A DNA stretch of 64,000 nt from Hippopus hippopus (GCA_946811185.2 OX328109.1:43942129-44006128); one strand, 5' to 3'. Positions 22,045-31,957 are shown, counted from the stretch's first letter. Numbers and translations: made by a program. Notes: generated by a model from the sequence alone, not told the origin.

Positions 22045-22212
22045 TTAACTCTTTACCAAACGACAAAATTTTAGACTTGTCCAAATTGAAAGCATTTGCA
22101 GACGACAAAATGAACGTAACTCAAAAACTGAAATTTGTTTCCAGCAGGGTAGAAAACATTGTGGGAAAAGGAGAAAATGCTGGTTAGCAGGGATTGTTTG
22201 GTAAAGAGTTAA
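22045..22212. mobile_element. Family A MITE, one core arm deleted
   Basis: Both TTAA ends intact (ttaactctttaccaaacgac / tttggtaaagagttaa), 168 bp, the same size class as the copy at 717. Confidence 0.85.
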
Positions 22213-22225
22213 AACTATATGTGGG

Positions 22226-22481
22226 TAGCACTCTCAGAAAAGGCAGTTTGATGCATCTTCATAATGCATCATACAAAGTGAGTCCTTATATAATACAGAT
22301 TCATTTCATCTAAAACTGGCAGAATTATGATGTAAAATGGTCCTTTCACATGCAAAAAATTTATCAATAGCAAAAAGGATCAACCCATATCAGTATCATC
22401 ATGTGTGGAATGCGCAGGCTAACATGGATCAATATTGTTTGCAGATACATTTAACCACCTTTTTACCGAGTGTGGCTCACA
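22226..22481 (-). mobile_element. Family B element, diverged
   Basis: gcactctcagaaaaggcagt start, accgagtgtggctcac end; palindrome reduced to gaatgcgcaggctaac. Confidence 0.72.
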
Positions 22482-22557
22482 GAATTTCCACATGGGGTCA
22501 TGTACTGCTTCAGCAGAAGTGGATGTTTAGCTTTCAGTTGTATTGTAACTCTACTCG

Positions 22558-22735
22558 GAACGTATGGTGTGGTGTCCATGGTTGTCCGCCTCATTGTCAT
22601 AAGGTCCCCAGTTCAATACCTGGGAGCGGGTGTCAACTTTGGGATTTTTCATTGGCCCACACATTCCGCATGAGTACTGGTGAAGTTCCCAGGAGGCAGA
22701 ATCGAGAGAGATTAGTGTAAGTTGTAAGAACTTGT
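22558..22735 (+). mobile_element. SINE with tRNA-like head
   Basis: gtgtccatggttgtccgcct and ccccagttcaatacctggga mark A and B boxes; body to ttgtaagaacttgtttctca. Confidence 0.6.
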
Positions 22736-23330
22736 TTCTCAATCAATGTAAAGTTGATATGTTTAAACTTACTCAGAATGTTAATAGTCTTTTATTATAT
22801 TCTTATCAATGAATTACTGGGATTTCACTACTAGTGATGATAAATATGGTATCAGCACTAGTGACGATATAGTTTGAGAATGTTTGCCAAGCTACTTTTT
22901 TCCCTATATTGCTCATATTGTTCTATTCTTGATAAGGCCTAAAAAAAAAAAAATTGTGTTTAAGGTTTCCAGACCCTACCTAGAAAATACTGCAAACTCC
23001 AAACTTTTTATACTACAATTGAAAAAAAAAATTTTTTTCGGGTGTGATTTCAGTACATAGTCCATGTCAAAAGTTTCTGGAAAAAAAAGAAATCCGTACC
23101 TACCCTACAGCATCTCGGACCAAAACCCTAAACACACATATTTTTTTGTTAGGCCTAATTATCAGAATAAAAAGGGTGAATTAGGAATATAATCAATAGG
23201 ATAATCAACTAGTTGTGTGTGATATTAAAAATCTGTCACTAGAATGGGGTGTGATGCGGTTAAAAAAAAATATGTCCTCTTTCAATATCACACACAAGCA
23301 GTTGATTATATATATCCTCTACATTCTCAC

Positions 23331-23429
23331 CTTCAGAGGACAAATAAAACGGCGATTCTGTAAGATCAGGACAGTCTACAACACCAACACACACTTCGGT
23401 AAAAGTATCTGCCAATCCTTCCTGTAAAA
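23331..23429 (-). CDS. C11orf54: C11orf54-like exon 2 (residues 23-55)
   Basis: Acceptor is tttatttacag, donor is GAAG|gtgaga. The split first codon makes Val with the G of exon 1. It encodes LQEGLADTF and VVDCPDLTESPF, the best-conserved N-terminal block of DUF1907 proteins. Length 99 nt, phase 1 at both ends. Confidence 0.92.
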
Positions 23430-23683
23430 CTGTAAATAAACGATTGAGCCAGGCTCTGTGAAAAGGGGGCTTAATGCATTTGCAAAAAAAAAAAAAAAAA
23501 AAAAATCAACCCTGGTAAGCCTGTGCATTCAGTGCAGGCTGACCTGGGTCGAAACTTTTTGCTATTGGTCAATTTTCTACATGTCAAAGGACCTGTTTTC
23601 CACATGATTCAGTAGGTTGTTTGACAAAATGGATTCTATGGATCCATAATTATATGATGACTTGCTTGGTATCATGCCTAACC

Positions 23684-24629
23684 AGAGCTCCAGATAAGGT
23701 GCGTGAAAGCGTGATTACGCATTAAAAATGGAAGAAAAACGCATTAAAATTCACTGCAGTGCGTGAAAAGACGCACAGGAGTGGAAATAACGCATTATCA
23801 TATGTTACGGACGAGTGAAATTGCCTCGAATATATGCAGACATGGTATATTAAACATATATGACATTTGGAATGCTTCTGTATCGTCTGCACACACTTTA
23901 CGATGTCGTTTTGTTTATCTGTTGTTCAATTTCTGTTGTGCTCCAAAATGACACGCAGAAAATGAAAGGTTTCTTCTGAAACTGAAATAAGGGCGATTTT
24001 TAAATTCTTTAAGTGTAGTGAAGAAGCAAATATTACATCAATTATGAATAGCATTGTTTGAGGCTTGTTGAATGCGGTCAATACGATGGCTGAGCAAAAC
24101 GTAAAAAAGCATCACATCAGTGTATCCGAGAAAACTCTAAAGGCATGGCAGGCAGTGTTTCCGTGGATCGAACAGGTACTGAGTTAAAAAGGAAATGTAA
24201 AATATGTGTTGATAAAAGGATGCCAAATAAACGGTCCCAAGAAGGATCAAATAATTTTCAAAAAACAAGTCTGTCTCGACATGCACTCTAAATAGTAGGG
24301 CCAACTTTCACTTATGATTTTGTTTTTCATTGAAACTAAGTGAAATTAGTTGAAGATACAGTCAAGAAACTTTAGTTTTGAAATAATGTGACAATGTCAA
24401 AGTATACATAATTTCTCTGCCATCAAATTTAAAATGAGAAGCCAAGGAATCAAGTAAGACAGGCAGTGAATTAAGAAGAGATATAAATGTGCTTTTAGAT
24501 TTACAATTTCTTTTTTCACCGTCTTTAGACAAAAAAGAATTGAGTCTTGTGGGTAGAGAGTAAATCACTCTTTTGTTGCCACAAGTAGGGAGTGAAGACT
24601 CTTTTACTCTGGAAATTATCTGGAGCTCT
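23684..24629 (+). mobile_element. hAT-like DNA transposon remnant, about 946 bp
   Basis: Inverted termini AGAGCTCCAGATAA / TTATCTGGAGCTCT, flanked by GCCTAACC and GCCTAACA, an 8-bp target duplication with one mismatch, as expected for hAT elements. It interrupts a family B repeat. Inside, 24106..24294 encodes frameshifted remains of a zinc-finger N terminus: KAWQAVFPWIEQ, then KCKICVDKR, NFQKTSLSRHAL, the C-x2-C...H pattern of finger domains on hAT-type transposases. The catalytic part is absent, so it would need help to move. Confidence 0.75.
24106..24294 (+). pseudogene. Zinc-finger (BED/TTF-like) remnant of a hAT transposase
   Basis: KAWQAVFPWIEQ is in one frame, and GTELKRKCKICVDKRM to LSRHAL followed by TAA (24289) in another, so at least one indel separates them. 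The W...FPW...C-x2-C...NF...LSRH spacing is what I know from fingers at the N terminus of ZNF862-like/hAT proteins. Confidence 0.6.
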
Positions 24630-24848
24630 GCCTAACACTCACAGAGATGCGTTAAACTCCCTTTTCCCAGAGCATAGGTCAAGTTTTACATAACTAACAG
24701 CCTTCAGGGAGGCATATCCTATTTGGGCTACCGGTGGTGACAATTAATAAAAACATAATCAATCAAGTATACTGCCATATCTTTTAGTCTATTTACCAAA
24801 ATGAAGAAATGTTTGTTGTGTTTCACTGTTTGTTTGGTGCTCTAAGGA

Positions 24849-25045
24849 TTAATTCTTTACCAAACAATCTTGAGTTTTACAGACCCTGAGAAATAAGAAT
24901 TTTTGAAAACATTGTGTCCTATTCCCACAAAGTTTTTTTAACCTTTAAAATAGAAATCTCATCATTTGAGACACACTTCATTTGTTGTCTGCAAATGCTT
25001 CCAAAATTGGCAAGACTGAAATTTTGTCGTCTGGTAAAGAGTTAA
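24849..25045. mobile_element. Family A MITE, core mostly deleted
   Basis: ttaattctttaccaaacaat on the left and ctggtaaagagttaa on the right; lies about 250 bp from exon 1 of the C11orf54-like gene. Confidence 0.82.
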
Positions 25046-25297
25046 CAATCGGTATAGCTAAACAGCGAAAGAAACTTCCTTTCGCGAGAGGCTGTGTGGT
25101 CTGATCGAATCACAAAACATGAGAAAATGAAGGTTATAATCAATAAAGTCATTAACCAAAGTTTTGCTAATGAAAACTTTTCAAGTTCACAAATCAGAAC
25201 GAAATACCTGTCACCTAAAATGTTGCTGTTTTGACGCAACTTAGACAGTGTCATCTAGATCAGTTTATTAAACTTGAAAGAAGAAATATCATTTTAC

Positions 25298-25364
25298 CAT
25301 CCACCACCTCAGCTAACTCCGGAACGTGCGTCTCTACCTTTGAAACTCTCAGATTTTCTGACAT
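25298..25364 (-). CDS. C11orf54: C11orf54-like exon 1 (residues 1-22)
   Basis: Starts at the ATG of MSENLRV and ends G|gtaaaatg, phase 1. It carries THVPELAEV, matching the N-terminal HVP...EEL segment of the family. An in-frame upstream ATG at 25472 would add 36 residues, but its context is weak (T at -3) and family members start near the HVP block, whereas the chosen ATG has A at -3. Confidence 0.85.
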
Positions 25365-25589
25365 GCTTTCGAAATTCTGGCATGGGGCGTTCGGTATGTA
25401 ATTATAACGGTAACTAACGGTTACCTCCCTTTGGTTAATCTTTAACTTGAAGCAGACGAAAATATCCGGCATCTACCCGGTATAAACCGTTCTGACGCCT
25501 TACATTACTGAAAAATTTACGAATTACCTACACTAAAAGCAGTTGTAGATACATAAAATAGAGTTGTTATAATGATGAAATGTCTCTCT

Positions 25590-25700
25590 TACGCAATTAA
25601 AAACATTCTGAGAAAAGGTGAAGATACTGGTTACTCCTTTGTCCTTTTGCCAGAATGTTTTCAAAACTAACACGACGTAATTTGTCAAAGGATTAAATAT
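25590..25700. mobile_element. Family A core fragment
   Basis: Short degenerate core (acattctgagaaaaggtgaa ... ccagaatgttttcaaaac) in the upstream flank of the C11orf54-like gene. Confidence 0.5.
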
Positions 25701-25896
25701 GAGAATGGCGATTATGCTTTTGCGTAGAGTAGTTGTCTCTATATAGATCGGATGGCACAATTCTTTCCAGTTTTATCAAATCAAAAGTTGAAAATAAGCT
25801 TGGCGGGCTGCTTCTCAGTTGTCCCAAATCTTAAGGCGCTGAAAGTACAAAGAGCGCATGAAAAACAAAACACAGACTGTTTGAGTCAATATAAAT

Positions 25897-26147
25897 GAGC
25901 CATACTATGGCAAAAGAGGGCTTAATACATCTCCGTGATGCACGGTATCAAGCAAGTCGTCACATAATTATGCATTTTGTGAAACAATCAACTGAATCAT
26001 GGGGTGCCCGAGTTGGTACAGTGACATGCAGAAAATGTACCAAAAGCAAAGAGTTTCGGCCAGGTCAGCCTGCGTGGACTGTGCAGGCTAACCTGGTCGA
26101 TATTTTTGGGAAATGCAGTAGGTTCCTTTTTCACGGAGCATGGGTCA
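25897..26147 (-). mobile_element. Family B element upstream of the C11orf54-like gene
   Basis: gagccatactatggcaaaag to cggagcatgggtcat; palindrome gtcagcctgcgtggactgtg. About 530 bp upstream of the start codon. Confidence 0.82.
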
Positions 26148-26189
26148 TTTGGTACTATAGAACGATAGGCCTACTTCTTATTTCCATTA

Positions 26190-26340
26190 GCGTTAAAGTT
26201 AATGGCGTATTTAGATGTACTAGCTACCGCGACCACGTGTAAACAAAAATGAATTGCATCGTATATAATGATGCAATTAATTTTTGTTTACGCGTGGTCC
26301 CGGTAGCTAGTACGTCTAAACACGCCTTTAACTTTAACAT
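26190..26340. repeat. Inverted repeat, about 70-bp arms
   Basis: gcgttaaagttaatggcgta ... aacacgcctttaactttaac, with gtactagctaccgcgaccac facing gtggtcccggtagctagtac. About eight mismatches; AT-rich centre. It abuts a minus-strand SINE. Confidence 0.88.
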
Positions 26341-26345
26341 ACGAT

Positions 26346-26606
26346 CGATTGATTGTATTGGAGTTTAACGCCGTTTTAACAACTAGTGTCATATCACGAA
26401 GGTCAGTGCACCTACGCATGTGTTTCCTGGATTTCCCACACCGGTGCTGACCCAGCTTTCTTTCAAAGTCACTGACTATTTGTCTCATATGCATCAGAGG
26501 TGAGAGGCGAAAGACCGCTGGTAAGAGGGTTTACCTCAACCGGGTATCGAGCTCGCAACCACCAGGTCACGAGTCAGATACGCTAACCACCCGGGCGGGC
26601 TCATGA
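26346..26606 (-). mobile_element. SINE, third family
   Basis: Minus strand head gagcccgcccgggtggttag ... gttgcgagctcgatacccgg; tail aacggcgttaaactccaata. It directly adjoins the inverted repeat at 26190. Confidence 0.75.
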
Positions 26607-26632
26607 AGTAGATCTAAAAATCAAATATACAT

Positions 26633-26894
26633 GAGCCATGCTCTGTGAAAATGGGGCTTAATGCCTCTGCGAAAAGTGTCGACCCAGGTCAGCCTGCGCA
26701 GTCCGCGCAGGCTGACCTAGGCCGAAACTTTTCGCTATTGGTTAATTTTCTGTATGTCCAAGGACCAGTCTACCTCATGATTGGGGCGGTTGTTATAAAA
26801 AGTGGCTGTTATGGATCAATAAGTATGTGATGGCTTCCTTGTTATGATGGATTTACGGAGATGCATTAAGCCCCCTTTTGTCAGAGCATGGCTC
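26633..26894 (+). mobile_element. Family B element, full length, flanked by ACAT
   Basis: gagccatgctctgtgaaaat to cagagcatggctc; ACAT directly precedes and follows, a possible short target duplication. Perfect central palindrome gcctgcgcagtccgcgcagg. Confidence 0.88.
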
Positions 26895-27103
26895 ACATGT
26901 ATAGGCAACCGTCTACATGTAAACTAACGGAGGTATATTTCATTGCAATGCAGTGTCCAATGAGTACATTTAGGCTTTCATCTCTCACTTATTGTTCTCG
27001 ATATTCTGATAACATCGCACTGTCTCGCAAGACTTGTTCATTTTCGAGGCTGTTCGCAGAATAGCTCACAAATACCGGTATCCTTGTTATAATTGATGTG
27101 TTT

Positions 27104-27331
27104 GAGTCAAGCTCTGTGAGCAGAAGGTTTAGTGCACTAAGTCAGCCATCGCAGTCCACACAGGCCGACTTGGGTCTAAACTTTTTGCTGTCTGTAGTTT
27201 TTTTTTCCAGGGACCAGTATACCCAATGATTCTGTCCGTTGTTGGAAAAAATTGTTGTCTTTTTTTTTAATCTATAATCATGTGATGACTTGCTTGGCAC
27301 TCTGAACATGCATTAAACCTTCCGCTGCTCA
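27104..27331 (+). mobile_element. Family B element, decayed
   Basis: gagtcaagctctgtgagcag start, eroded palindrome, poly-T tracts inside, end ccttccgctgctcat. Confidence 0.7.
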
Positions 27332-27715
27332 TTTCAAAACCAGACGGAACATTTTGTTTAATCTGAGCTTCGTCTGTGCTCCATTCCGACAAAAAAAAAC
27401 CCTAGCATCGTTTGTAGATGGCATCGAACAGGTCATAAACTTCTGTCTTTTTTACAGATGACAGAGAAGAATTTAGTGCGTATGTACGTAAATGACATAA
27501 GCAGTCACATTTTCTGCAAATACACTGCACATGATCTACTCATGGCGTGCTTGCAGCCGTCCGTAGACAGTTGGTTGTCATTTCATTGTAGGATACGAGA
27601 TATTGTCGTTCACTTCAAATGTCACTGGTGACAACGGGGTGACCATTCTATTTCATAGCTGAAAATGTTTACTTTCATTCGATATTTATCATTCCAGTGG
27701 ATCTAGATACTATCT

Positions 27716-27815
27716 TCTTCTTCTTCTTCTAATATAAAACTAGTTTTACCAGTAGCTGTAGTGACAATTGTTTTTGCTAATATTGTTATTGAAGTAGTAG
27801 TAGTAGTAGTGATTG
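27716..27815. repeat. (TTC)n and (AGT)n short arrays
   Basis: ttcttcttcttcttc at 27716 and gtagtagtagtagtagtgat at 27796. Confidence 0.85.
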
Positions 27816-28068
27816 TTGTTGAGTTCGAGAGTCCCATACAAGACAAACTCTCTGATATAAATTACACTGTAAAATTAACCTCGAAATCCGAATACTTCTA
27901 ATAGCAAGAAATTCGTTCCGGTTATCAGTAACTTCGGATTATCTAAATTTCCATGAAACTATACAATGTCATGCTTATTGAAAAAGGATATATACATATC
28001 AGAGTGACCCCCTCTCGAAAATAGTGGATTGGTAGTTCTGATTTCTCTTATTCATGAGATATTTAACC

Positions 28069-28296
28069 TTAACCCTTTCCCAAACGACAAATTTTAGACT
28101 CTTCCAAACTGAGAGCATCTGAAGACAACAAATTCAAAATTGGTACAAATTAACTTTAGGTCTCTGATAGGGTAGAAAACATTGTGGGAAAAGGAGAAAA
28201 TGCTGGTTACCAGCATTTTCTCCTTTTCCCACAATGTTTTCAAAAGCCTTCTTTCCCAGGGTCGTGAAAACCGGGGATTGTTTGGTAAAGGGTTAA
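28069..28296. mobile_element. Family A MITE, full length with strong hairpin
   Basis: TTAA ends, termini ccctttcccaaacgac / gtttggtaaaggg. The core is nearly perfect and gives mirrored short ORFs on the two strands. Confidence 0.88.
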
Positions 28297-28369
28297 ACCT
28301 ACTAAACAAGTTAAATGAAAATGTCAAGCCGATAGTGAATACCCAAATGTTGTTATTTCAAAGTTAGTC

Positions 28370-28498
28370 TTTGGGGTAAACTATCTCCTCATCGGACGGT
28401 GTAGATCCAAGAGCAGACTGCACGTTCTGTGCAGTCTAATCTTTATCTAAACTGTTCGCAATTGGTCCTTGTGGCGCTCTTGGCAGCCTAGGAGTTAA
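28370..28498. mobile_element. Family C element, partial
   Basis: gtctttggggtaaactatct body, core hairpin gactgcacgttctgtgcagt, end ggcagcctaggagttaa. Confidence 0.75.
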
Positions 28499-28885
28499 TC
28501 AGAACAGTTGCTATACTACTTTCCAAGGACAATAGCATAACTTTGAATTAAATGATTTGTTCCCAATACCGAAAATCCGTATAACCACGATTTTGTTGTA
28601 CATGGAAGTGAAGTGTCTAGAAGATCACGCGATAAAGAAGAATATGTATTTTCGCCTTTTATTTGTGTGATATGCAAATTCTTTATGAGAGTGCTAATTT
28701 AAGTTTGGACGAGAACACAAGTTTTAAGTCAAATAGGCTCTGTGTATTATAAAAAAATTAAATCACGCTGTTTGATACTTGTTCGTACTTTCCCGTTTTT
28801 TCTCGTGAGACTTCGTTATATCCGCGTAACGTTCTCACAATTTTGATTGGCCGTCCACATGTAAATTTCTGCTCGTTATTCTATA

Positions 28886-29114
28886 TTAACCCTTTACCAC
28901 ACGGCAAAATTTAAGACCTATCCAAATTGAAAGCATTTGCAGACGACAATTTCATAGTGGCTCAAATGACGCAACTTTCCTTTGATAGGGTAGAAAACTT
29001 TGTGGGAAAAGGAGAAAATGCTGGTTACCAGCATTTTCTCCTTTTCCCACAATGTTTTCAAAAGGCCTCTTTTTTAGGGGTGTCAAAAGGCGTCATTGTG
29101 TGGTAAAGGGTTAA
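28886..29114. mobile_element. Family A MITE, full length
   Basis: 229 bp with intact core. Its right TTAA (29111..29114) is also the left TTAA of a family C element, so the two insertions share one target site. Confidence 0.9.
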
Positions 29115-29326
29115 CTCTTATGCTGCTAAGGGGGACTCACTGACCTTTTGCGGACAGAATAGTTCAAGATCAGACTGCACAGAATGTGCAGTCTGATCTT
29201 GGATCTACAGTGTCCGATAAGGAGATATTTTTCTTAAAAAAAAATGAGTTTGAAGTAGTATTATTCAGGTTTTTATTATCGGCTTGAAAGTTTCATTTTA
29301 GTTATTCAGTCGGATATGGGTTGAAA
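29111..29326. mobile_element. Family C element, full length
   Basis: Starts at the TTAA shared with a family A copy (ttaactcttatgctgctaag), core hairpin strong, end ttcagtcggatatgggttga. Confidence 0.8.
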
Positions 29327-30072
29327 AATGTATCCCATTTTCCTGTCATCGTTTTGACATTTCACTAGTATCATTCGGTTACTCTCCACGCAGGTTAATA
29401 TTTGGAGCGCTAAACTATTACGACAAACATTTCAGAACATTTTGTTTGGGTAGGAAATTTATTTCAGGAGATTTTTTGTGTGATAATACATAATCGAAAT
29501 CTTCAAAGGTTTCCGAACATAAAAAGTACGACATAATCCATTTATGGCACCCTTATAATATCTGAGACGGTCCATCAAGACATATTTCCATTAAAACGCC
29601 GAACTGTACGGCTTCCATTACGCATTGTTTACAACAGTGCGTAAACCTGCGGTAAGAGAACCGTTTCATTGGATATGACGACGTCACGTGATAGTTTAAG
29701 GTTGTTTGGTCAGAATGCTGTCAACCACCAAAGCGCCTGTCGCCTAACTAGCATAGTTTCGACCCCGGCCAGTGTAGACCTTTGATCTGTGTTATGTTGC
29801 AGACATTCTGGCTAATCGCAACCTTTTACATGGCTCTTAAAGTGGCATCCGATGATATTGAGTTTCCTAAGATTTTTAAAACGATACCTTAAAAAAGTGT
29901 GGTAATTTTCATTCACATGCAAAGATTGCTATAAAACTAAATTATAGACAGAAAACCACGTGGAAAACACGAGGAATTACTCAGCTTTTGGTATTTTTTA
30001 TTAATTTTTATAAAATTTCCTTTTCCGATAGCTGCTACTGCGTAACAAGGTGAACTACGTTTTAAACAAGGA
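29327..30072. other. Unannotated single-copy-looking stretch
   Basis: No repeat of this window and no coding signal. Contains cattacgcattgtttacaac and ccgtttcattggatatgacg. Confidence 0.4.
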
Positions 30073-30168
30073 AGTTTAACAGATGTCCGAGTTACTCGGT
30101 TGGTAGAGTCGTTGAGTTGTAGTTTTGCAGGTTGTGAGTTCGAATCGCAGAGGAGAAGAATTACTTTT
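30073..30168 (+). mobile_element. tRNA-like SINE head
   Basis: gagttactcggttggtagag (A box) and ggttgtgagttcgaatcgc (B box). No stable cloverleaf was traced, so probably a SINE head rather than a tRNA gene. Confidence 0.5.
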
Positions 30169-30372
30169 GCGCTATTTTCCCTGCTAACTAACGCTAAATA
30201 GTCACGTCCTTAATTTTTTTTCATAGAATATCATAATTTTTCTCCAACCCCCCCCCCCCTAAAAAAAATAATAAATTGGTCAAAATTTAGGCAACGTTCT
30301 ATTTGTTAAACACACTGCGCAGGCTGACCTGGGTCGATAGGTTTTGCAGATACATGAAGCCCTCTTTCTGCA

Positions 30373-30545
30373 TTGATTGATTGTATGGTGTTTAACGCCG
30401 TTTTCAACATTATTTCAGTTATATCGCGGTGGCCACTGCACCTATCCATGCTTTCCTGGGGTTTCTTTCACCAGTACTCCGCACAGTATTCTTTCCAAGG
30501 CACAGGCTGCTTTCCAACGTAACCATCGTCGAGACAATGGTCAGC
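30373..30545 (-). mobile_element. SINE, main family, head lost
   Basis: Minus strand body and tail only (gtggccaccgcgatataact, aaaacggcgttaaacaccat); it breaks at 30545 where LINE coding sequence begins. Confidence 0.78.
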
Positions 30546-30546
30546 G

Positions 30547-31215
30547 TATGAACCTTATTTTATCATTGATGATGTTTGTGATTTCGATTTCAAAACAAAA
30601 CAAGCGCTCAAACCAGTTATGAAAGAAGCTATAGCTCAGAAAAAGGCGGTAAAATTCAGATCTGGAGCATTATTTATAGATGGAGAACGATATCGCGGCC
30701 TAATAACAGAATTGCCACAGGCAACTCCCGCGCAAATTTCTGGTAAATCATCATCAGCATAGGACAGTACCCAGTCACATGAATGTTTTCTAAATATAGT
30801 TTCTTGGAATGTGAATGGATGGACTAAAAGAAATGAGGGCGTTAGAAAAGAAATACTTAACACTGTAGATTCAGATGTGATATGTCTCTTAGAAACAAAA
30901 TTGATGAAAAATGAATGTATTAATATTAAAGGTTATACATTCTACGGTCATAACAGACAACTATTGAAATCGAGTGCAAAATGTGGTTCCGGTGGAGTTG
31001 CTATCCTCATTAAATCGAAATTGTTGGATCAGTACATAGTATCCATTACAGACAAACACTTTGACGGTATTCTGTCATTGAAACTTACGAGTAAAGAAAA
31101 TTTAAAAGAGATTATCATTACTGTATGTTATTTACCGCCGGAAGGTTCAGAAAGAGGAAGGATAGCAGACGAATTTTATAATCACTTATCCAGTATAGTA
31201 TATATACTCATATAA
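30547..31215 (+). mobile_element. LINE fragment with AP-endonuclease domain
   Basis: An open frame from 30547 (YEPYFIIDDV...) is broken by a single in-frame TAG at 30760, then continues as NIVSWNVNGW, VICLLETKL, GSGGVAIL and VCYLPPEGS, which are blocks of the exonuclease-endonuclease-phosphatase domain of non-LTR retrotransposons. No reverse transcriptase follows, so both ends are missing. The left end abuts a truncated SINE. The TAG may separate two ORFs or be decay. Confidence 0.85.
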
Positions 31216-31393
31216 ACTCGGAGTTAATGGTATTTTTTTAAAACTCGGGATCACGTGGGTTAAAAATGATTATCTCTAGTTGTCGCAGAAATTAAAATTT
31301 GAGTGTCGAAACAAGTCAAAAATGTACATTTGACTGCTATAGAATTGAATCAAATTTGTCCAAAACATTGTTTGAAGGGGTAAGGGGTTAAAA

Positions 31394-31616
31394 CTTTACA
31401 AATAATTCAATATTTCAACGATCCCTGAGAAAAAAAAAAAGGCCTTAAAATATTGTGTGAAAAGGAGAAAATGCTGGAAACCAGCATTTTCTCCTTTTCT
31501 CACAATGTTTTCTACACTTTCAAAAATCAATCTCGTCATTTGAGCAACATTTTATTTGTCGTCTGCAAATGCTTTCAATTTGGACCTGGTCTAAAAGTTT
31601 GTCGTCTGGTAAAGAG
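31394..31616. mobile_element. Family A MITE
   Basis: Left end worn (ggttaaaactttacaaataa), core strong (31450..31515), right end ggtaaagagtcc. Supplies the sequence just 5' of the ORF at 31622. Confidence 0.8.
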
Positions 31617-31621
31617 TCCGA

Positions 31622-31957
31622 ATGGCCGATCCAATTTGTCTGAGTGGACAGACTAAAAAAATGACTTCAGTAAATGGACAAAATAAAGTGAAACAATTAA
31701 TCTCATTTTTGGGCATGTCTGTGTTTTTATTTAACATGTTGTTTTTCAGCGTTGTTTCTTTTTTCTTTGTTGCCTTGTGGATATACGTAAGATTGGAAGA
31801 TATTCTTTCTGAGGTGAGTATAGGTGTAATTGAGATTTGCAAATTATTGTTTCGACCTTTTGACGTGGGAAAGCAGCTAGTGGCTACACCTTACATTTCT
31901 TCGCCGGATATAGATCGCTTTAAAAACTTCTCTACGAAGCATAAGACTACGCCATAA
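31622..31957 (+). CDS. Unrecognised 111-codon ORF with one hydrophobic segment
   Basis: Starts just after the end of a family A MITE and encodes MADPICLSGQTKKMTSVNGQ, a hydrophobic stretch at about residues 30-56 (single membrane segment likely), then a polar tail ending KHKTTP. AATAAA lies at 31979, about 22 nt past the stop, which would fit a 3' end. A good donor-like gaggtgagt at 31810 lies inside the frame, so it may be an exon of something else. I do not recognise the protein; a chance ORF remains possible. Confidence 0.3.
   Translation: MADPICLSGQTKKMTSVNGQNKVKQLISFLGMSVFLFNMLFFSVVSFFFVALWIYVRLEDILSEVSIGVIEICKLLFRPFDVGKQLVATPYISSPDIDRFKNFSTKHKTTP

Larger units (their letters stand above)
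23446..24680 (+). mobile_element. Family B element split by the hAT-like element
   Basis: Left part 23446..23683 (gagccaggctctgtgaaaag ... cttgcttggtatcatgcc), right part 24638..24680 (cagagatgcgttaaactccc ... agagcatag). A poly-A run lies at 23486. Confidence 0.82.
9930..25364 (-). other. C11orf54: C11orf54-like (DUF1907) gene, complete, nine coding exons
   Basis: Joining nine minus-strand exons gives 921 nt, a 306-residue protein plus stop; the human protein is about 315. Recognisable blocks in order are HVPEL, VVDCPDL, CGKQRLADIGG, GAGAGP, GGCVLEK, EKVVGLGG, the HIM/P junction, and a C-terminal HxH...H zinc site followed by YRIDQP. In the human protein (PTD012) zinc is held by three histidines and esterase activity has been reported; the cellular substrate is not well settled. 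All eight introns are GT-AG: the first two are phase 1, the rest phase 0. Introns total about 14.5 kb and are full of MITEs of families A to E and SINEs. The assignment rests on the continuous match to the family from start to stop with no missing block. Confidence 0.93.
26895..28068. other. Mostly unannotated, between repeats
   Basis: Apart from a B copy and two short microsatellites nothing was recognised; possible upstream flank of the C11orf54-like gene. Confidence 0.4.

Noticed and set aside
25365..25472. 36-residue N-terminal extension of the C11orf54-like protein.
   Set aside because: Weak start context and no counterpart in the family; kept only as an alternative start.
28094..28367. 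Repeated short protein (EKEKMLVTSIFSFSHNVF) found on both strands in many places as a conserved small protein family.
   Set aside because: It is the translation of the palindromic MITE core, which reads nearly the same on both strands.
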